Source of the DNA: Galeruca laticollis
Taxonomy: Eukaryota; Arthropoda; Insecta; Coleoptera; Chrysomelidae
Assembly: GCA_963921935.1 (NCBI GenBank)
Contig: OY998181.1
Location: 124,330,957-124,394,956, forward strand
Length of the DNA stretch: 64,000 nt
Reading direction: 5' to 3'
In this document: one piece after another, positions 1-13,500 of the stretch
Position numbering within the stretch: position 1 is the first letter of the stretch
How the letters are laid out: each line of letters opens with the position of its first letter
Translations under genes and position numbers: made by a program
Notes under the pieces: model-generated
What the model saw: only the letters and a program-made list of their open reading frames with translations
The model's database searches: none
Told to the model about the DNA's origin: nothing

Positions 1-1546
1 TGTCAACCAAACCTTTCGAAATAAAGTTTGACATAGAACCATTGTCTAGTAAAGCCTTGCATGTGTGCCTTTTTCCATGACTGTCAAAGATTGTCACTTG
101 CGCTGTTGCCAGCAATACTTGACTTGAACCACTTACTGAACTTGAGCCTGAAAAAATTTGAGAATTCTGAGAAGAAGATTGTTTACTGTAGTCGTCAGAA
201 TCATTCGTTGTAAATTTGGTTTCTGAACTTACAACTGGCAACGCTAGACTTTTGCCTTTACCCTGATGTAAAATAGAATTATGTTTTTTACCACAATATT
301 TACAATTACCTCTTGGGCACTTGTCTAGCTGATGTGTTGGCCGAGAAAGGCAGTTTGTGCAAAGTTTCAATTGTTTTGTTTTTTCAAATCTTTCTTTGGC
401 TGAAAGGGCTAAGAAATCCGCACAGTAGAAAATTGAATGATTTTGCTTACAATAGTAACATGAATAATTTTTTGAATTGATTTCTTTAATGTTTTCATCA
501 ATGGTTGATATGAATGATTTTTTAAAGGAAGAGTTTTTGTTCTGGTTTTGTTTGTAACTAGAACCTTGATAATGAAGTTGTTGATTTTGATTCGATTTCG
601 ACCCTTCTTTATCTTTGTGCATGTGCACCTTATCTAGAAAATTTGCTCGATTCGTAAGAAATGTTTTAAGTTCTTGTAAGGTGGGAAGTTCCCCAGCAAT
701 TTTTTATTGTTCCCAATCACGTAATGTTGCAAGATCTAATTTACTTGACACGAAAAAAATTATTAAGGGATCCCAAGAACTAGTGTCTACTTGGATGTTT
801 TCTAGACATTTCAAGTTATTTGTTATCGTATCAACTAATGATCTATAAGAAGAAGGATTTTCTGTTTTAATTTCAACTAAACTGAATATGCTTTTCAAAT
901 GTTTATGAACTATTAATTTTTTATTATCAAAACGAGTACTTAATGTTTTCCATGCTTCAAGATAATTATTCTCAGTAATAGAAAGTGACTGAATACATTG
1001 AGCAGCAGGTCCCTCCAAGGCTCCATGTAAAAGGTGAAATTTAGCAATAGTAGTGATCTCTGTGCAGTTGTGAACTAGCGATAAGTGAAGATCTTTCCAC
1101 TCAAGCCATTTCTCGTATACTCCGGCAAATTTCGGCACCTTGACGTCTGCGAACCTAACACCTATTTGTTTATAACCTGAATTTGTGATTGAGCTTCCGC
1201 CACCAGTGCTCTGTTCCACCTGTTGAGTATGAGAGCTCTGTGGAGAAAGTTTATTACTTTGCAAAAATACACTGATTTCAGCAAAAAGTTTATAACATGA
1301 AGATTCAAATGTTTCCGTTTCTAATTTATCAAATTCATCACCCTCAATTTCCTGCAACTCCTCTTGCAATTCATGGAAATTTGGCAATGATTCTGACTGA
1401 GCTTTTTTAAACCTAATTCCCAATTCTTCCAAATCTATGTTTGAAACTGAGTCTTGAATTTTTAATTTGTCAAAGAATTTTATTAAACGTGTTACACTTG
1501 ATTTTATATTAGCTCTTTTTCTAATCAGAGTTTGTTGGTTACTCAT
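1..1546 (-). pseudogene. BEL/Pao retrotransposon gag and start of protease (broken, runs off window)
   Basis: Read on the minus strand, an ATG at 1546 opens a 280-codon gag. Its second half has the pattern of the BEL/Pao gag family (DUF1759-like): VPKFAGVYEKWLEWKDLH, then FHLLHGALEGPA and WKTLSTRFDN. A TAA at about 704-706 follows LRDWEQ; the same frame then continues without another stop to the window edge. It passes a Cys/His-rich zinc-knuckle stretch (about 300-470) and reaches an aspartic-protease start near 20-60, CKALLDNGSMSNFI, with DNG where these proteases usually have DSG. The rest of pol lies outside the window. One in-frame stop makes this copy defective unless read through. The family call rests on motif recall; confidence in BEL/Pao is high. 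Confidence 0.8.
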
Positions 1547-2200
1547 GATTGCTTGTACAAAGTTAATTTTTTATTAAAAAATGAAATTAAAAATTAATGA
1601 GATTTGTTTCGTTTTTAATATCAAAAGGGGACGGCAATATAAGTAATTTATCTTCGAATGAACTGCTGCAGTATCTCCTTGTTTGAGATGTTTACTGATA
1701 TACTTATTTTGCTAGGTTACCTTGAAACTGATGAGTATCAAATCAGTTTGTCGAGGGCAAGAAAACGGAAATTTGCTCCTTTACAAATCCGTAATTCTTC
1801 CGCACATACAATAGAAATTGTTGATTTCTGAATGTTCTGTTCACGTTAATTCAATCGAAACTCACTTTTAATGAACGAAAACGAATTTCAAACGTTTTGA
1901 AATACGAAGATACTTAGGTCTACTTGAAACGTTCTCAACGAGAGAAATTAAATAATTGTTCGATTTTAACACAATTGTGTAGTTATACACTTGAAAACGT
2001 CCTCTGCGAGGGAAAATGCAATGTAACTGATAATCTTGTGCACTTTTGTTGTTCACCACGTGTTTTCTTGAAACAATAAACGTCCTCTACGAGGGTTATC
2101 CTGCTCGAAGGACCATAAAAAATGCAGATAACTATGTACCTAAACATTCCTTTTAATTGAATCCGCATGTACTGGTTCGTTGTATGGACTGTATTTCATT
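1547..2200 (-). other. Probable leader/LTR of the BEL/Pao element
   Basis: This stretch lies directly upstream (minus-strand sense) of the gag start, where the 5' leader and LTR should be. No second LTR is in the window, so the ends cannot be fixed. It contains three related palindromic motifs: CTCAACGAG near 1935, CCTCTGCGAGG near 1991 and CCTCTACGAGG near 2083. The small ORFs here look spurious. Confidence 0.35.
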
Positions 2201-2410
2201 AATAATGATTAAAAACGACTTTATTCGGACAAGGTAACTTTTTATATTTCAAAAACTGACATACATAAATGACAACTGTTTTGACATTTCTTAATCAACA
2301 ACTTGAAAAACAAATTTTGACATAATAACCAAGAAGACTTGAATATAAATTTGTAAAAATGCTATACAGCAGTACGGGTTGTTCAAAGATTTTTCATTTA
2401 AGTATTTGAG

Positions 2411-2880
2411 TACCGTTTGTATTTTATAGTAACGGAACCAAATCTTAACAGTCCCCATTCATTCACCCATTGTATTAATTGTCTGTCGCTAGCGTCTATG
2501 CCTGTTGGTAGGTATATCTTGTTTACTGTCCTCAGCGTGTCTGTGAATGTTTTGCGTGCTATCTGTCTTTGTTCTAAGGAGCATTCGTGTATAATGTGAT
2601 GTTGGTCGTCTATTTCGTATTTGTACTAGTATGGCATTTAGATTTTTAAAAAGTATATGTTACAATGTGCCTATTATTATATTTGCCATACTTATAGGAG
2701 GGGGAAAACGGGGGTCCTTCTTGAAAAACTTGATTTATTGCTATGTAGTTATGGGTCGCCTAAAAAGCAACTGCCGTATACCTGCGTTGCCATACATTGT
2801 GCCTTACAATACGATGAGCCCAGACCTCCACTCTGCAACTCGAGGAATCGTTTGAGCTGTGGTGCCCGTAGAATATTATA
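2411..2880 (-). pseudogene. Non-LTR retrotransposon ORF2 C-terminal remnant
   Basis: On the minus strand, 2625-2415 translates without a stop to a stretch holding DDQHHIIHECSLEQRQIA and later LIQWVNEWGLLRF. This is the His/Cys zinc-knuckle-like tail that follows the reverse transcriptase in many insect R1/Jockey-type non-LTR retrotransposons. Sequence further upstream on that strand (2660-2880) gives only short, frame-shifted pieces with a plausible RT C-terminal flavour. The copy is 5'-truncated and degraded. The clade is not resolved. Confidence 0.42.
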
Positions 2881-2944
2881 CAACGTAACATCAGGTTATA
2901 AATCAAGATTGCCGCCACATGTGTTTCAAATTTTGTATTTATGA

Positions 2945-3470
2945 TCTGTTCAAGAATGTAATGTAATGTTAGTCTGTCGTTGATCTGTTTGATAATATAA
3001 ATTCTTTTTGTATATGCTTGATATTGTTGTGAATTTGAAGAAATAATTTCTTTCTTTTATACCTGTGACATTCTTAAATGTTTAGAAAAATATCACTTTT
3101 CATAATACCATTTTTATTTAGTGTTGTTAAAGTTGTAACATCAATTGTTTTGAATATACATATCTCAATGTAATGTTTGTAAGGTTCATTGTGTTTTTAT
3201 ATTTTGAACTTCCCTCGGTTAATAGAGACGGAATCTTTGAAGAAAAGATAGACATCGGAATGCCTGTAATAAAACCATTTTGCACCTTAGAAATTGCTTT
3301 AAAATGTTTCCAATAGAACTGTCATACCTTTGAAATATTTTTCAACGGTGATTGAAAAATCTAATGGCTGTGTTCAATTGTTGATTCTTGTCAATGGTAC
3401 CGGTCGAATTACCAATAAGCACCAATCGGCAAGACGTAGTAATACACGAGTCCCACCGATATTCATGAAA
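2945..3470. other. Intergenic DNA, nothing recognised
   Basis: AT-rich sequence without a convincing ORF, repeat or RNA gene. Confidence 0.4.
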
Positions 3471-3522
3471 ACATACCCCTTTTAAGTTTTTGCATTTAAG
3501 TCGCTTTCAGGCGTGAAGAAAG

Positions 3523-3556
3523 TCAGTTACTAGTTAGTTGAACAGTGAACCGGTTG
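3523..3556 (+). promoter_or_regulatory. Candidate TATA-less core promoter (Inr + DPE)
   Basis: TCAGTT at 3523-3528 matches the arthropod initiator consensus, with +1 as the A at 3525. GGTTG at 3552-3556 sits exactly at +28 to +32 and matches the downstream promoter element (RGWYV). The site lies about 870 bp upstream of the dehydrogenase ATG, so it could serve that gene through a long 5' UTR. It could equally be the promoter of an unrecognised retrotransposon LTR, since many insect LTRs use the same pair. Confidence 0.35.
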
Positions 3557-4397
3557 CTCAGTTGTGCAACAAATATTTTCTTCATTTGTTCCATTTCTAG
3601 TTTCATTGTTATATTGTTCTTTACTATTTACCTGACTTCAATGTCTTAATAGGGCCTAAAAACTTGATTCCACGAACATGGCGCTGTGGAAATAATCCCC
3701 CGTACATATTTTTATAAGAAGTCTGATGCATTTTAATAATATAGATATGTCTGCTTTTTCGTAAATTGAGTGAACCATTTTGAATACAGTTACCTATTAT
3801 AGTTTGTTCTTATTTCTATTGAAACCCCAACAAGCAAATGAAAGAGAGTTTCTAAAAACTCACTTTTTCAGTATTCAGCTGATGAATTCAAAAAAAAGTA
3901 TGTATACCTACCAGAAGGGTTTCGAAAATGTATACATAAGATTTGCGAAATACTTCTAAATGCACTGCGCCAGTAATAAGCACGTATTTTTAATAAAGTC
4001 AGTCCATTCGTCAGTTTTATACAACATTTCCGGCAATGCCGCTCAAGACATTCAATTCGCTGCGCAAAATTTAAGACAAATCCATATTTTCATCCACTCT
4101 ATTGTAAAAAAAGATATAGACTGTGTATAGAGGACAAAATACTTTCGACGATCCATTTTTCAATTACCATTTCCCAGTAACTATATGACTGTGTGTATAA
4201 ACACCTTTAAAAGATATTTCTCAAAACTTATTATAGAATATTTATTACAGTGTCAGTCCTCACATCTACGTTTTATTCTATGTTACGCTGTAATCCAATA
4301 ACAATTGCTTTTATTTTTATTTTTAATCCAGTTGTTAATTGTTCGTAGTTGCAGAACTAAGTTATATGGTTTTACGTAACATTGATCTACAAATATT

Positions 4398-4518
4398 ATG
4401 GGTTTACTATTCAGTACCAAATGCTCTTCTAAAACCAGACTTGATGGAAAAGTGGCAGTTATAACCGGAGCTAATACAGGAATAGGCAAAGAAACTGCAA
4501 AAGATTTTTATAGAAGAG
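4398..4518 (+). CDS. SDR gene, coding exon 1
   Basis: ATG at 4398 opens MGLLFSTKCSSKTRLDGK and then the Rossmann cofactor loop TGANTGIG. The exon ends after one base of codon 41 at the donor GTGAGT (4519). An in-frame upstream extension is not needed: family members start in this way. Confidence 0.88.
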
Positions 4519-7500
4519 GTGAGTGTCGTTTTAAATAAGGTAGTAGAAAAATCTTTTCACAAATATTTTCAAAATTACCTTTGATTGATAATATTTTTAG
4601 GAGTATTTATAGGGCTATTTATTAATTAATTTTTCAAAAGTTTGTTATCGTTTTGTTTCGGTGCTTTGGGACACTTTTTCTCCATAATTTTTTTTCATAT
4701 TTCCAGTAGATTTCTTTCTTTAAACAGTATGTATTTCAACATTATAATCTTTCTACCTTCAAAATATTGACTTGGCTTCTCGTTTCCTTTGGAAGTTACA
4801 ATTTATTTGAGTGTTTTAGGGGTGACGTTTAACCCATTGTTCCCCATCGTTAGCAAATTACATCAAACAGTCTATTTTCAACATTATAATCTTTCTACAC
4901 TCCAAATATTAACTCGACTTCTCGTTTCCTTTAGAAGTTACATTTTATTTCAGTTTTAGGGGTGATTTTTCAACACTTGTTCCCCATCGTAAGTAAATTT
5001 CTTTTATATAGTGGATTTTCAACATTATATTCCTTCTACCCTCCAAATATTAACTTGGCTTCTCGTTTTCTTTGGAAGCTACAATATATTTTAGTTTTAG
5101 GTGTGACGCTTCAACCTCTCCCCCAATCGTAAGCAAATTTCCTTTTAATAGTGACTTTTCAACATTATAATCCTTCTATCCTCCAAATATTAACTTGGAT
5201 TCTCATTTCCCTTGGAAGTTACAATTTATTTTAGTTTTAGGGGTGACGTTTCAACCCGTGTTCCCCATCGTAAGTAAATTTTCTTTCAAAAGTGTGTTTT
5301 CAATATTATAACCCTTCTACCCGTCAAATACTAACTTCGCTTGTCGTTTCCTTCGGTAGTTTCAATTTATTTTAGTTTTAGAAGTGACGTTCCAACCCTT
5401 GTTCCCCATCGTAAGTGAATTTCCTTCATACAATGTGTTTTCAGCATTATAATCCTTCTACCCTCCAAATATTTACTTGGCCCCTCGTTTCTTTTGGAAG
5501 TTACAATGAATTTCAATTTCGGGGTGCCGTTTCAATCCTTGTTCCATATCGTAAACCAAATTTCCTTTGAACAGTGTGTTTTCAACATTATAATCGTTCT
5601 GCCCTCCAAATACTTACTTGGGTTCTCGTTTTCTTTGGAAGCTACAATTTATTTTAGTCTTAGGGGTGACGCTTCAACCCTTGTTCCCCATCGTAAGTAA
5701 AATTCCTTTATACATTGTATTTTCAACATTATAATCCTCCTACCCTCCAAATACTAATTCGGCTTCTTGATTTCTTTGGAAGTTACAATTTATTTTAGTT
5801 TTAGGGGTGACGTTTCACCCTTTCTTTCCCATTGTAAGCAGATTTCCTTTAAACAGTGTGTTTTAACATTATAATCCTTCTACCTTCCAAATATGAGCTT
5901 GGATTCTTGTTTCCATTGGAAGTTACAATTTATTTTAATTTTAGGGGTGACGTATAAACCCTTGCTCCCCGTGCTAAGCAAATTGCCTTCAAACAGTGTG
6001 TTCTCAACATTATAATCCGCCTTCCCTCCAATACTAACTCGCCGTCTCGGTTCCTTTGGGGGTTACAAGTTATTTCAGTTTTAGGGGCGACGTTTAAACC
6101 TTTGTTCACCATAGTTAACAAATTTCCATTGAAGAGCGTGCTCTCAACATTATAATCCGCCTTCCCTCCAAATGCTGAAACGGCTTCTCGATTCCTTTGG
6201 AAGTTACAAATTTTCTTTGAACAGTGTGTTTTCAACATTATAATCCTCCTATCCCCCAAATACTAACTCGGCTTCTCGTTTACTTTCGAAGTTACAATTT
6301 TATGTTAGTTTTAGGGTTGACGTTTAAACCCTCGTTCTCCATAATAAGCAAATTTCCTCCAAACAGAGTATTCCCCATAATATAATCCTTCTACCCTCCA
6401 AGTATCAACTTATCTTCTCGTTTCTTTTGGAAGTTACAATTTATCTTAGTTTCAGAGGTGATATTTCACCCTTTCTTCCCCATCGTAAGTAAATGTCCTT
6501 CATACTGTTACGAAACAGCACACTGGTATAGACCCTAAACCCGACTCTGTATAAGCCAAGTATAAAAGTTAAAATTATGGCGGATACGCAGTTATAAAAA
6601 ACTGTTTACGAGTTTACGACTATCTTATGTGAACATGGTTTTTGTGACCAGAGTTATCTAGAAAAGGCCAGAATCAATTGTTTTTATTTAAGCCGCAGTC
6701 CGGAATTTACTAGTAAAAATGGCTTTAATATATAAGGGGACTGATGAGGGGACTGATCAGGAAGAGTTAGTTAGTTGATAAAGTGATCTTGACAGGTAAA
6801 CAAGTAAATAAGTGAATATAAAGTGTTTATATAAATTTGTTTGAGTGAATATACAGTTCATATAAATTAATAATTAAGCGATTAGTTAAGTATATATAAA
6901 TTAAGTGTTAGTGAGCTAGTGTTTAAATAAATTAGTAAGTAGCCATACCGAGTGTTTAAAATTTATCCCACCTGTTTATTGTTTAAATAAATAACAAAAA
7001 CATTACATTGGTGTCAGAAGTGGGATAATTTAAATAAATTGCTACGTAAAAATGGCCAAGAGACTATGTGATCTGAAAGTCACGGAATTAAGAGCAGAAT
7101 TGGAAGATCGTGAGTTGGAAACGTCCGGTAAGAAAAGTGAATTAGTAGAAAGACTTAAAGTGGCACTGGAAAATGACGGCTTTGATCCAGAATTATTTTT
7201 ATTCAATGACGAGGCTTCCACCGTACTCTCGTCAATTTCTGCCATGGAAGAAAAGATTTCAGCTAATGTGAAAAACGATATTTCTGCTATTAAGAACGAT
7301 TTTTGTGTCATGGACGAGAAAATTTCTGCTATGAAGACCGATATTTCTGCAGATATCTTATCATTGAAAAATGACATTGCTGCTGAAGTCGAGAATAAAA
7401 TCACGTCTCTAAAATCGGATATTGAGGATAAGATGACAACGATGAACGAGAAAAGAAAATGAGACATGGAGAATAAGATGACACCGATGGAAAATCAGAT

Positions 7501-10500
7501 AGATGAGAAAATCAAGGAGTTAGAGACGAAGATTGCCGATTTAAGAACACAAGACACTTCAGCAGAAGAAAAGAAGATCGAGATCTGCAAGCCAGAAATA
7601 CAATCCAAGACAGATGATATTGGCAGTTTTGCCCGAGTCAAGGCCCCAACGTTCGATGGAAAAATGTCGTGGACCAATTATGTGAAACAGTTTGAAGCAG
7701 CCGCTAGAGTGAATAATTGGTCCGATAGAGAGAAGGTAGTGAATTTAACCATCGCGCTTCGGGGAGATGCCTTAGATGTACTTCAGACGATACCGCTTGA
7801 AGAAATGGGTGATTTCGAGCTGCTGAAGAAGAGGTTAGACATGCGATATGGTCACGAACATTTGGAACAGTTGTACAGATTCCAGCTGAAGAACCGAAGA
7901 CGGAAACGTGACGAACCCCTTCAAGAGTATGAAATGGATATTGCCCGACTAGTTCGATTTGCTTATCCATCAGCACCAGAGAACATGATGGAATGTTTAG
8001 GCATCCAGGCCTTTATTGACGGCTTGTGTGACCACGATATGGAGAAGACGCTTCGATTAGCGCATCCTAAAACATTGGCCGATGCATTGACTGCTGCTCT
8101 TGAATATGAAGCAGCCACGATGGCTTCGGGATACAACAAAGATAGGACCATACAGGAAGAAGGTGACGATGACAGACTTGACCAGATAGTCAACTTGTTG
8201 AAAGGTATGGTAGACAAGAAGCCGAAGAAAATCAGGTGCTATAATTGTGGCGAGCTAGAGCATGCACACAGTTCGTGTAAGCGTCCTACGACTCCTGTAA
8301 ACCAGGAACCTCTTAAATGCAAAGCAGCCAAGAAAAGCTCGCGGTACAACAAAGGTAGAACCATGCAGGAAGAAGATAACGATGACAAACTTGATCAGAT
8401 CGTCAACTTGTTGAAAGGTATGGCAGACAAAAGGCCGAAGAAGATCAAATGCCGGAAGTGTGGCGAGCTAGAGCACGTACGCAGTCCGTCTAAGCTCCCC
8501 AAGACTCATGTAACCCAAGAACTCCAGACACAGGGAAAATCAGACATGGGTGAACATTCAGCTAATGTGAATCACCAAAAAGCCAACTCCTTGCCTAGAC
8601 GGCCATGCCCTGCAGACTGCTCCCACTGCAACAAGGTGGAATCCAGGGAAGCTGCAGTTTCAAGAACTACTGTAGTCAACGAGAAATGGTCACCCACCAG
8701 GATCAGAGAAGATCAGGAGAATGATCCTCAACTGAAGATGATCCGGCAATGGAAGAAAGAAAATCGGCGACGTACCTGGCAAGAAGTGTCAAAATTTTCA
8801 CCGAAACTCAAGGCGTATTGGGCTCAGTGGGACTCTCTTGTCCTGGAAGAAGGGCTGTTGAAAAGAGTCCTTGAAAACGATGATGGTTCCGAGATGAGGA
8901 GACAGCTAGTTATCCCGAGAAGAAGAGTAGCTGAGGTACTAAAGAAGTTACACGACAGTACATCGGGAGGTCATCTGGGAGTGAAGAAAACCCTTCAGCG
9001 AGTCCGTGAAAGGTTTTATTGGATGAACAGCTCCGACGATGTGAAGGACTGGTGTGAGAAATGTACGACTTGTGCTACGAGTAATGGACCACATCGCAAG
9101 AGAAAGGCACCCATGAAACAGTACAATGTTGGAAGCCCTTTCGAAAGGATTGCTTTAGATATCGCTGGACCATTTCCGACGACAGAAAATGGTAGCAAGT
9201 ACATACTGGTTGTAATGGATTATTTCACAAAGTGGGTGGAAATTCACGCTATCCCGAACCAAGGGCCACAACTGTCGCGGATGTATTGGTGAAGGAATTT
9301 ATCAGCCGATATGGAGTACCCTTGGAAGTCCACAGTGACAAGGGAAGAAATTTTGAAAGCCATCTATTCCAGGAGATTTGCGACAAGCTGGGAATGAATA
9401 AGACCAGGACAACAGCTTTACATCCACAGTCGGATGGAATGGTCGAGAGAATGAACAGGAGTATTGGAAAATACCTGTCGAAAGTAGTATCCAGCCATCA
9501 GAGAGATTGGGACCAGTATCTTTCCCTATTCGCATTGGCTTATCGATCTGCTGTCAATGAGTCCACGGGTGAAACAGCGGCGAAAATCCTGTTTGGACGT
9601 GAAATGAGGCTTCCTTGTGACCTGGAATTTGGCTGCCGGCCTGGAGAAGATCTAGCAGGCGAAGACTACGTGATCCAATTGAGAAGAAGGCTGGACGATA
9701 TTCATGAATTAGTTCGAACCAATCTTCAAGTTGCCAGCGACAGAATGAAAAGTCGGTACGATACGCAGGCCACAGAAGGCGGTTTTAAAGAAGGGGACAA
9801 AGTATGGTTACACAACCCGACAAGGAGAAAAGGATTTTCTCCAAAATTACAAAAATCCTGGGAAGGTCCATACTTAATCAAGAAAAGGATCAATGATGTT
9901 TTATATCGCATAAGCAAGATCCCCAACGAAAAACCAAAAGTAGTTCACCGAAACCGACTAGCGCCATTCGAAGGAGACCATGACATAGAGGAAGGAGTAA
10001 ACCTTATTCGAGATGTGTCTGACCCCACCTTCGATGAATTTATGGGCGCGTATGGAGGTACCGGGATAGATAGATATGGAGTCACTTCGGAACAACAACA
10101 AGATTTGTTCACTCTCCCGAAAGATTATTCACTGGCATACAACATCCCCACCCGTATCAAGAACGCACGAGGGTTGGCAACCGTGTTTCGAAAGAAGTTC
10201 GGGCAATTATAAAAACTTGAAGACCAGATTCCAGCCCCTGGCAAGACAGTGAAACTGAAACATAACTCGCGGTACGTCTTCTACGTGGTAACTAAAGATG
10301 AAATTTTGAATAGTGGGGTTAGATGGCAAAATATCTAAAAAAGTTATTTGGAAAAAGTGATCAGAATGTTATTTTAGGGCCACGTATCAAATTTGGAGGG
10401 AAAAAATAAAAAAATAGTATATTACGTAACGAGTGCGGAAAGTGACATTTTTCATACGAGTGGGAAGTATTGTCTCACGAGGCGCAAGCCGAGTGAGATA

Positions 10501-13500
10501 ATCCCACGTTTGTGAAAAATTACTTTCGCACAAGTTATGTACACTATTTTTCCTACGACCACGCGATATACTTTTACCGAATCAGGCATGTACAATCTTG
10601 CGTTTTTATGTAGATGTGAGAAATTTTATATATGTGTATTTGTAATTACTTAATATAGTTTTGATTACTTACCTTTGAAATTGGCCCAGAAAGTTGTGAT
10701 TTTTATACGATGAAAAAGAGTGCCTTCATAAAAAAGTTAGAATAAATATTGGTACACAAAATATTACGAACATTTATTTTAACAACTAACAATTGGAAAC
10801 AGAATATCAGAAATAAAACTGTTTTTGTTACATAAATATTGCGATTCAGAATTAATTATTTATTTGAATCACTGTAAAAATTATAAGTAAAATTATTATT
10901 AGTGCAATTTATAAATTGCAATGGTGTGTGTGCAAGATTGTTTTCGATATTTTCTCGGATGTTAGTTGTAATTGTACTCGAAGTTGAGGGATGGTGATTA
11001 ATATTTTCTAATAACGCTGATTCTGCAGTATCTTTGGATCCTCCTTGCACAGCGTCTACAATTTTGGATGCAACATTTATTCTATCGGTAGTCGAGTCGT
11101 CTATATATCCCTCAGCAACAGGAGTTGTAATATCTCCTCCTGCCTCCACCAAAATTGTGGCGGATGATCTTCTAAGACAATGACTTGTGTAGGTTTTTGC
11201 ATTGTCAAGTTTTAAAAATTTGGCAACTACAGTAGGTACAGAACCTATTTTGTTTATACCTACAACTTGTTTGGTAAATTTTTTGTTTTGGTAGTTGAGA
11301 AAATACCTTCTCTCATGTGTTGCAGGTCTTAAATCAGCGTATTTTACATATTTTTCATAAAATATATCTGTTACATTGAATTTCCAGTCTATTTTATTTT
11401 TTGTATTGTAAATTTTAATTATCGCTGCAGAACCTACATCTTCTATATCATCTACACTAACGTTTACTAGTTCTTGTTTGCGGCATACTCTACTAATTTC
11501 AAAGATTAGGACTACCTAAAAATTAATATAACACTTATTAGTAAAACACGTGAGCAATACAAAACTTTTTTAAACTCACCTTAATGAATAAAAACTGATC
11601 GTCAGCAGCTTGTGTTACGAAATCGTTTATTTGCAAGGTGGATAAGATAGACGATTTCTTTGGTTTATAACCATCATTCTTTCTTTTTAAAATTGCCTTT
11701 GTTTTTAGATATTTAGCAATATCTACATTGTGGATTATACAGTGCTATTCAAAAGTCCCCTCCCCACCTCGTATCTTTTGAACGGCTACACTTACATTAA
11801 TAAAATTTGGAGGATGAAAATAAAGTGTTGTAAACTTCTCTACGAATGGTAATAGGTGACGTAATAGTAATAGATGACGTCACAGTGCCACTCTGGCCAA
11901 TAATTTTAAATAGGACCTTATGGCAAGTGATATCTCGTTTGAAAAGCATTGACATTGGCTACATAGCCATATTAATTTTGTTTGGGTTTAAATTAATTTT
12001 GACGGATAAATTAAATAAATACCAAAATTATTGAAATTATTTTTTTAAATTTAATTAATCAAATATCAACAATGGATTTTTATAGCAAGTGTTCGAAATG
12101 TGCTCCGTCTACTTCCTGACAGTAAAACATCCTATTAGTAAACTCTTGTCGTACTCGTTCGAATGTGTCAGCTGAAATAGCATTGCATTCTTCAGTAACT
12201 CTTTCTTTCAAAACGCCAATGCTATCTGGTGCCCTAGTATAAACCTTGGATTTCAAGTACCCCCATAGAAAAAAATCTAATGGTGTCAGATCAGGTGACC
12301 GAGGTGGCCATTCTATAGGACCTCGCCGGCCGATCCATCTACCTCGATATTCTTCATCCAGGTAACGTCTTACTGCACCATAATAATTCATCTTGATTAT
12401 CTTCTAGAATTTCAAGAATTAACGGCTCAATTGCATTTTGTAACATATCCAGATACACTTCACCGCTTAAATTTGAATTTAGGAAAACAGGACCAACTAT
12501 GTGGTTTCCCAAAATACCTGCCCAAACATTGACTTTTCTGGAAATTGGGTATGTTGTTCACGAAAGGTGTGAGGATTTGTGTCACTCCAATACCTTACAT
12601 TTTGTGTATTCACATTTCCATTGAGGCAAAAAGTACTGTCGACACTAAAACAAATTGTTTTTGTGTAATGTGGGTTTTGACTAATTTTATTTGTCATACA
12701 TTCACGGAATTCGCGTCTTCTGTCGGGGTCGTCATCCGAAAGGTGGTTGCACTATTTTTAACTTGTATGGATGAAATTTATTTTTAGCCAACACTCTCTG
12801 TACTGTACTTTTACTTACTTCACAGATAGACGCAACTTTAGTTGAAGAGGAAGTAGGGTTTACTACCATTTCAGCAACTATATCAATTTTTTTATCATCA
12901 CTAAATGTTGGTCGACCAGATCGTTTGGCATCTTGAACACTACCTGTTGCTTCAAACTTGTGAAAAAGCTCCCTCAAATAAGTTCTCGAGATATGGCAAT
13001 CTGAGTATCTCTCATTAAATAAACGTTCCGCTTCATGGAGATTCTTTCTAGATTCACCAATTATTAAGATAGCTGTTACTTTGTCGGCTTGAGTACGTAC
13101 CATTTTGCCTATGTAAACTCTTAAACGTCTCGTTAAACAATAATAAAATTAAATATTTAGGCTATTTAGAACAAATTTGCAGAGCAACAAATACTAAAAA
13201 CGTCAATTTTTTTGACAACTAACCAGAGGCAGACTGAAAAATCTTCAATATCCAAATGTGAAATAATAATTTTGGTATTTATTTAATTTATCCGTCAAAA
13301 TTAATTTAAACCAAAACAAAATTAATATGGCTATGTAGCCAATGTCAATGCCTTTCAAACGAGATATCACTTGCCATAAGGTCCTATTTAAAATTATTGG
13401 CCAGAGTGGCACTGTGACGTCATCTATTACTATCACGAGTACGTCACCTGTTACCATTCGTAGAGACACTTTATTTTCACCCTCCAAATTTTATTAATGT

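Larger units (their letters stand above)
6506..10410 (+). mobile_element. Ty3/gypsy-type LTR retrotransposon, internally deleted, 3' LTR missing
   Basis: A 502-bp 5' LTR (6506-7007) is followed by a primer-binding-like site TGGTGTCAGAAGTGG (7009), a Gag-integrase coding region (7052-10212) and a purine-rich tract near 10392-10406 where a polypurine tract is expected. No second LTR follows, so the 3' end is truncated. Protease, reverse transcriptase and RNase H are absent. A solo LTR of the same family lies at 42681-43183 and defines the LTR length. Confidence 0.82.

Noticed and set aside
6741..6790. CTGATGAG in the gypsy LTR as a hammerhead ribozyme
   Set aside because: No GAAA box or NUH cleavage site at a suitable distance and no stem II; the solo LTR does not keep the motif.
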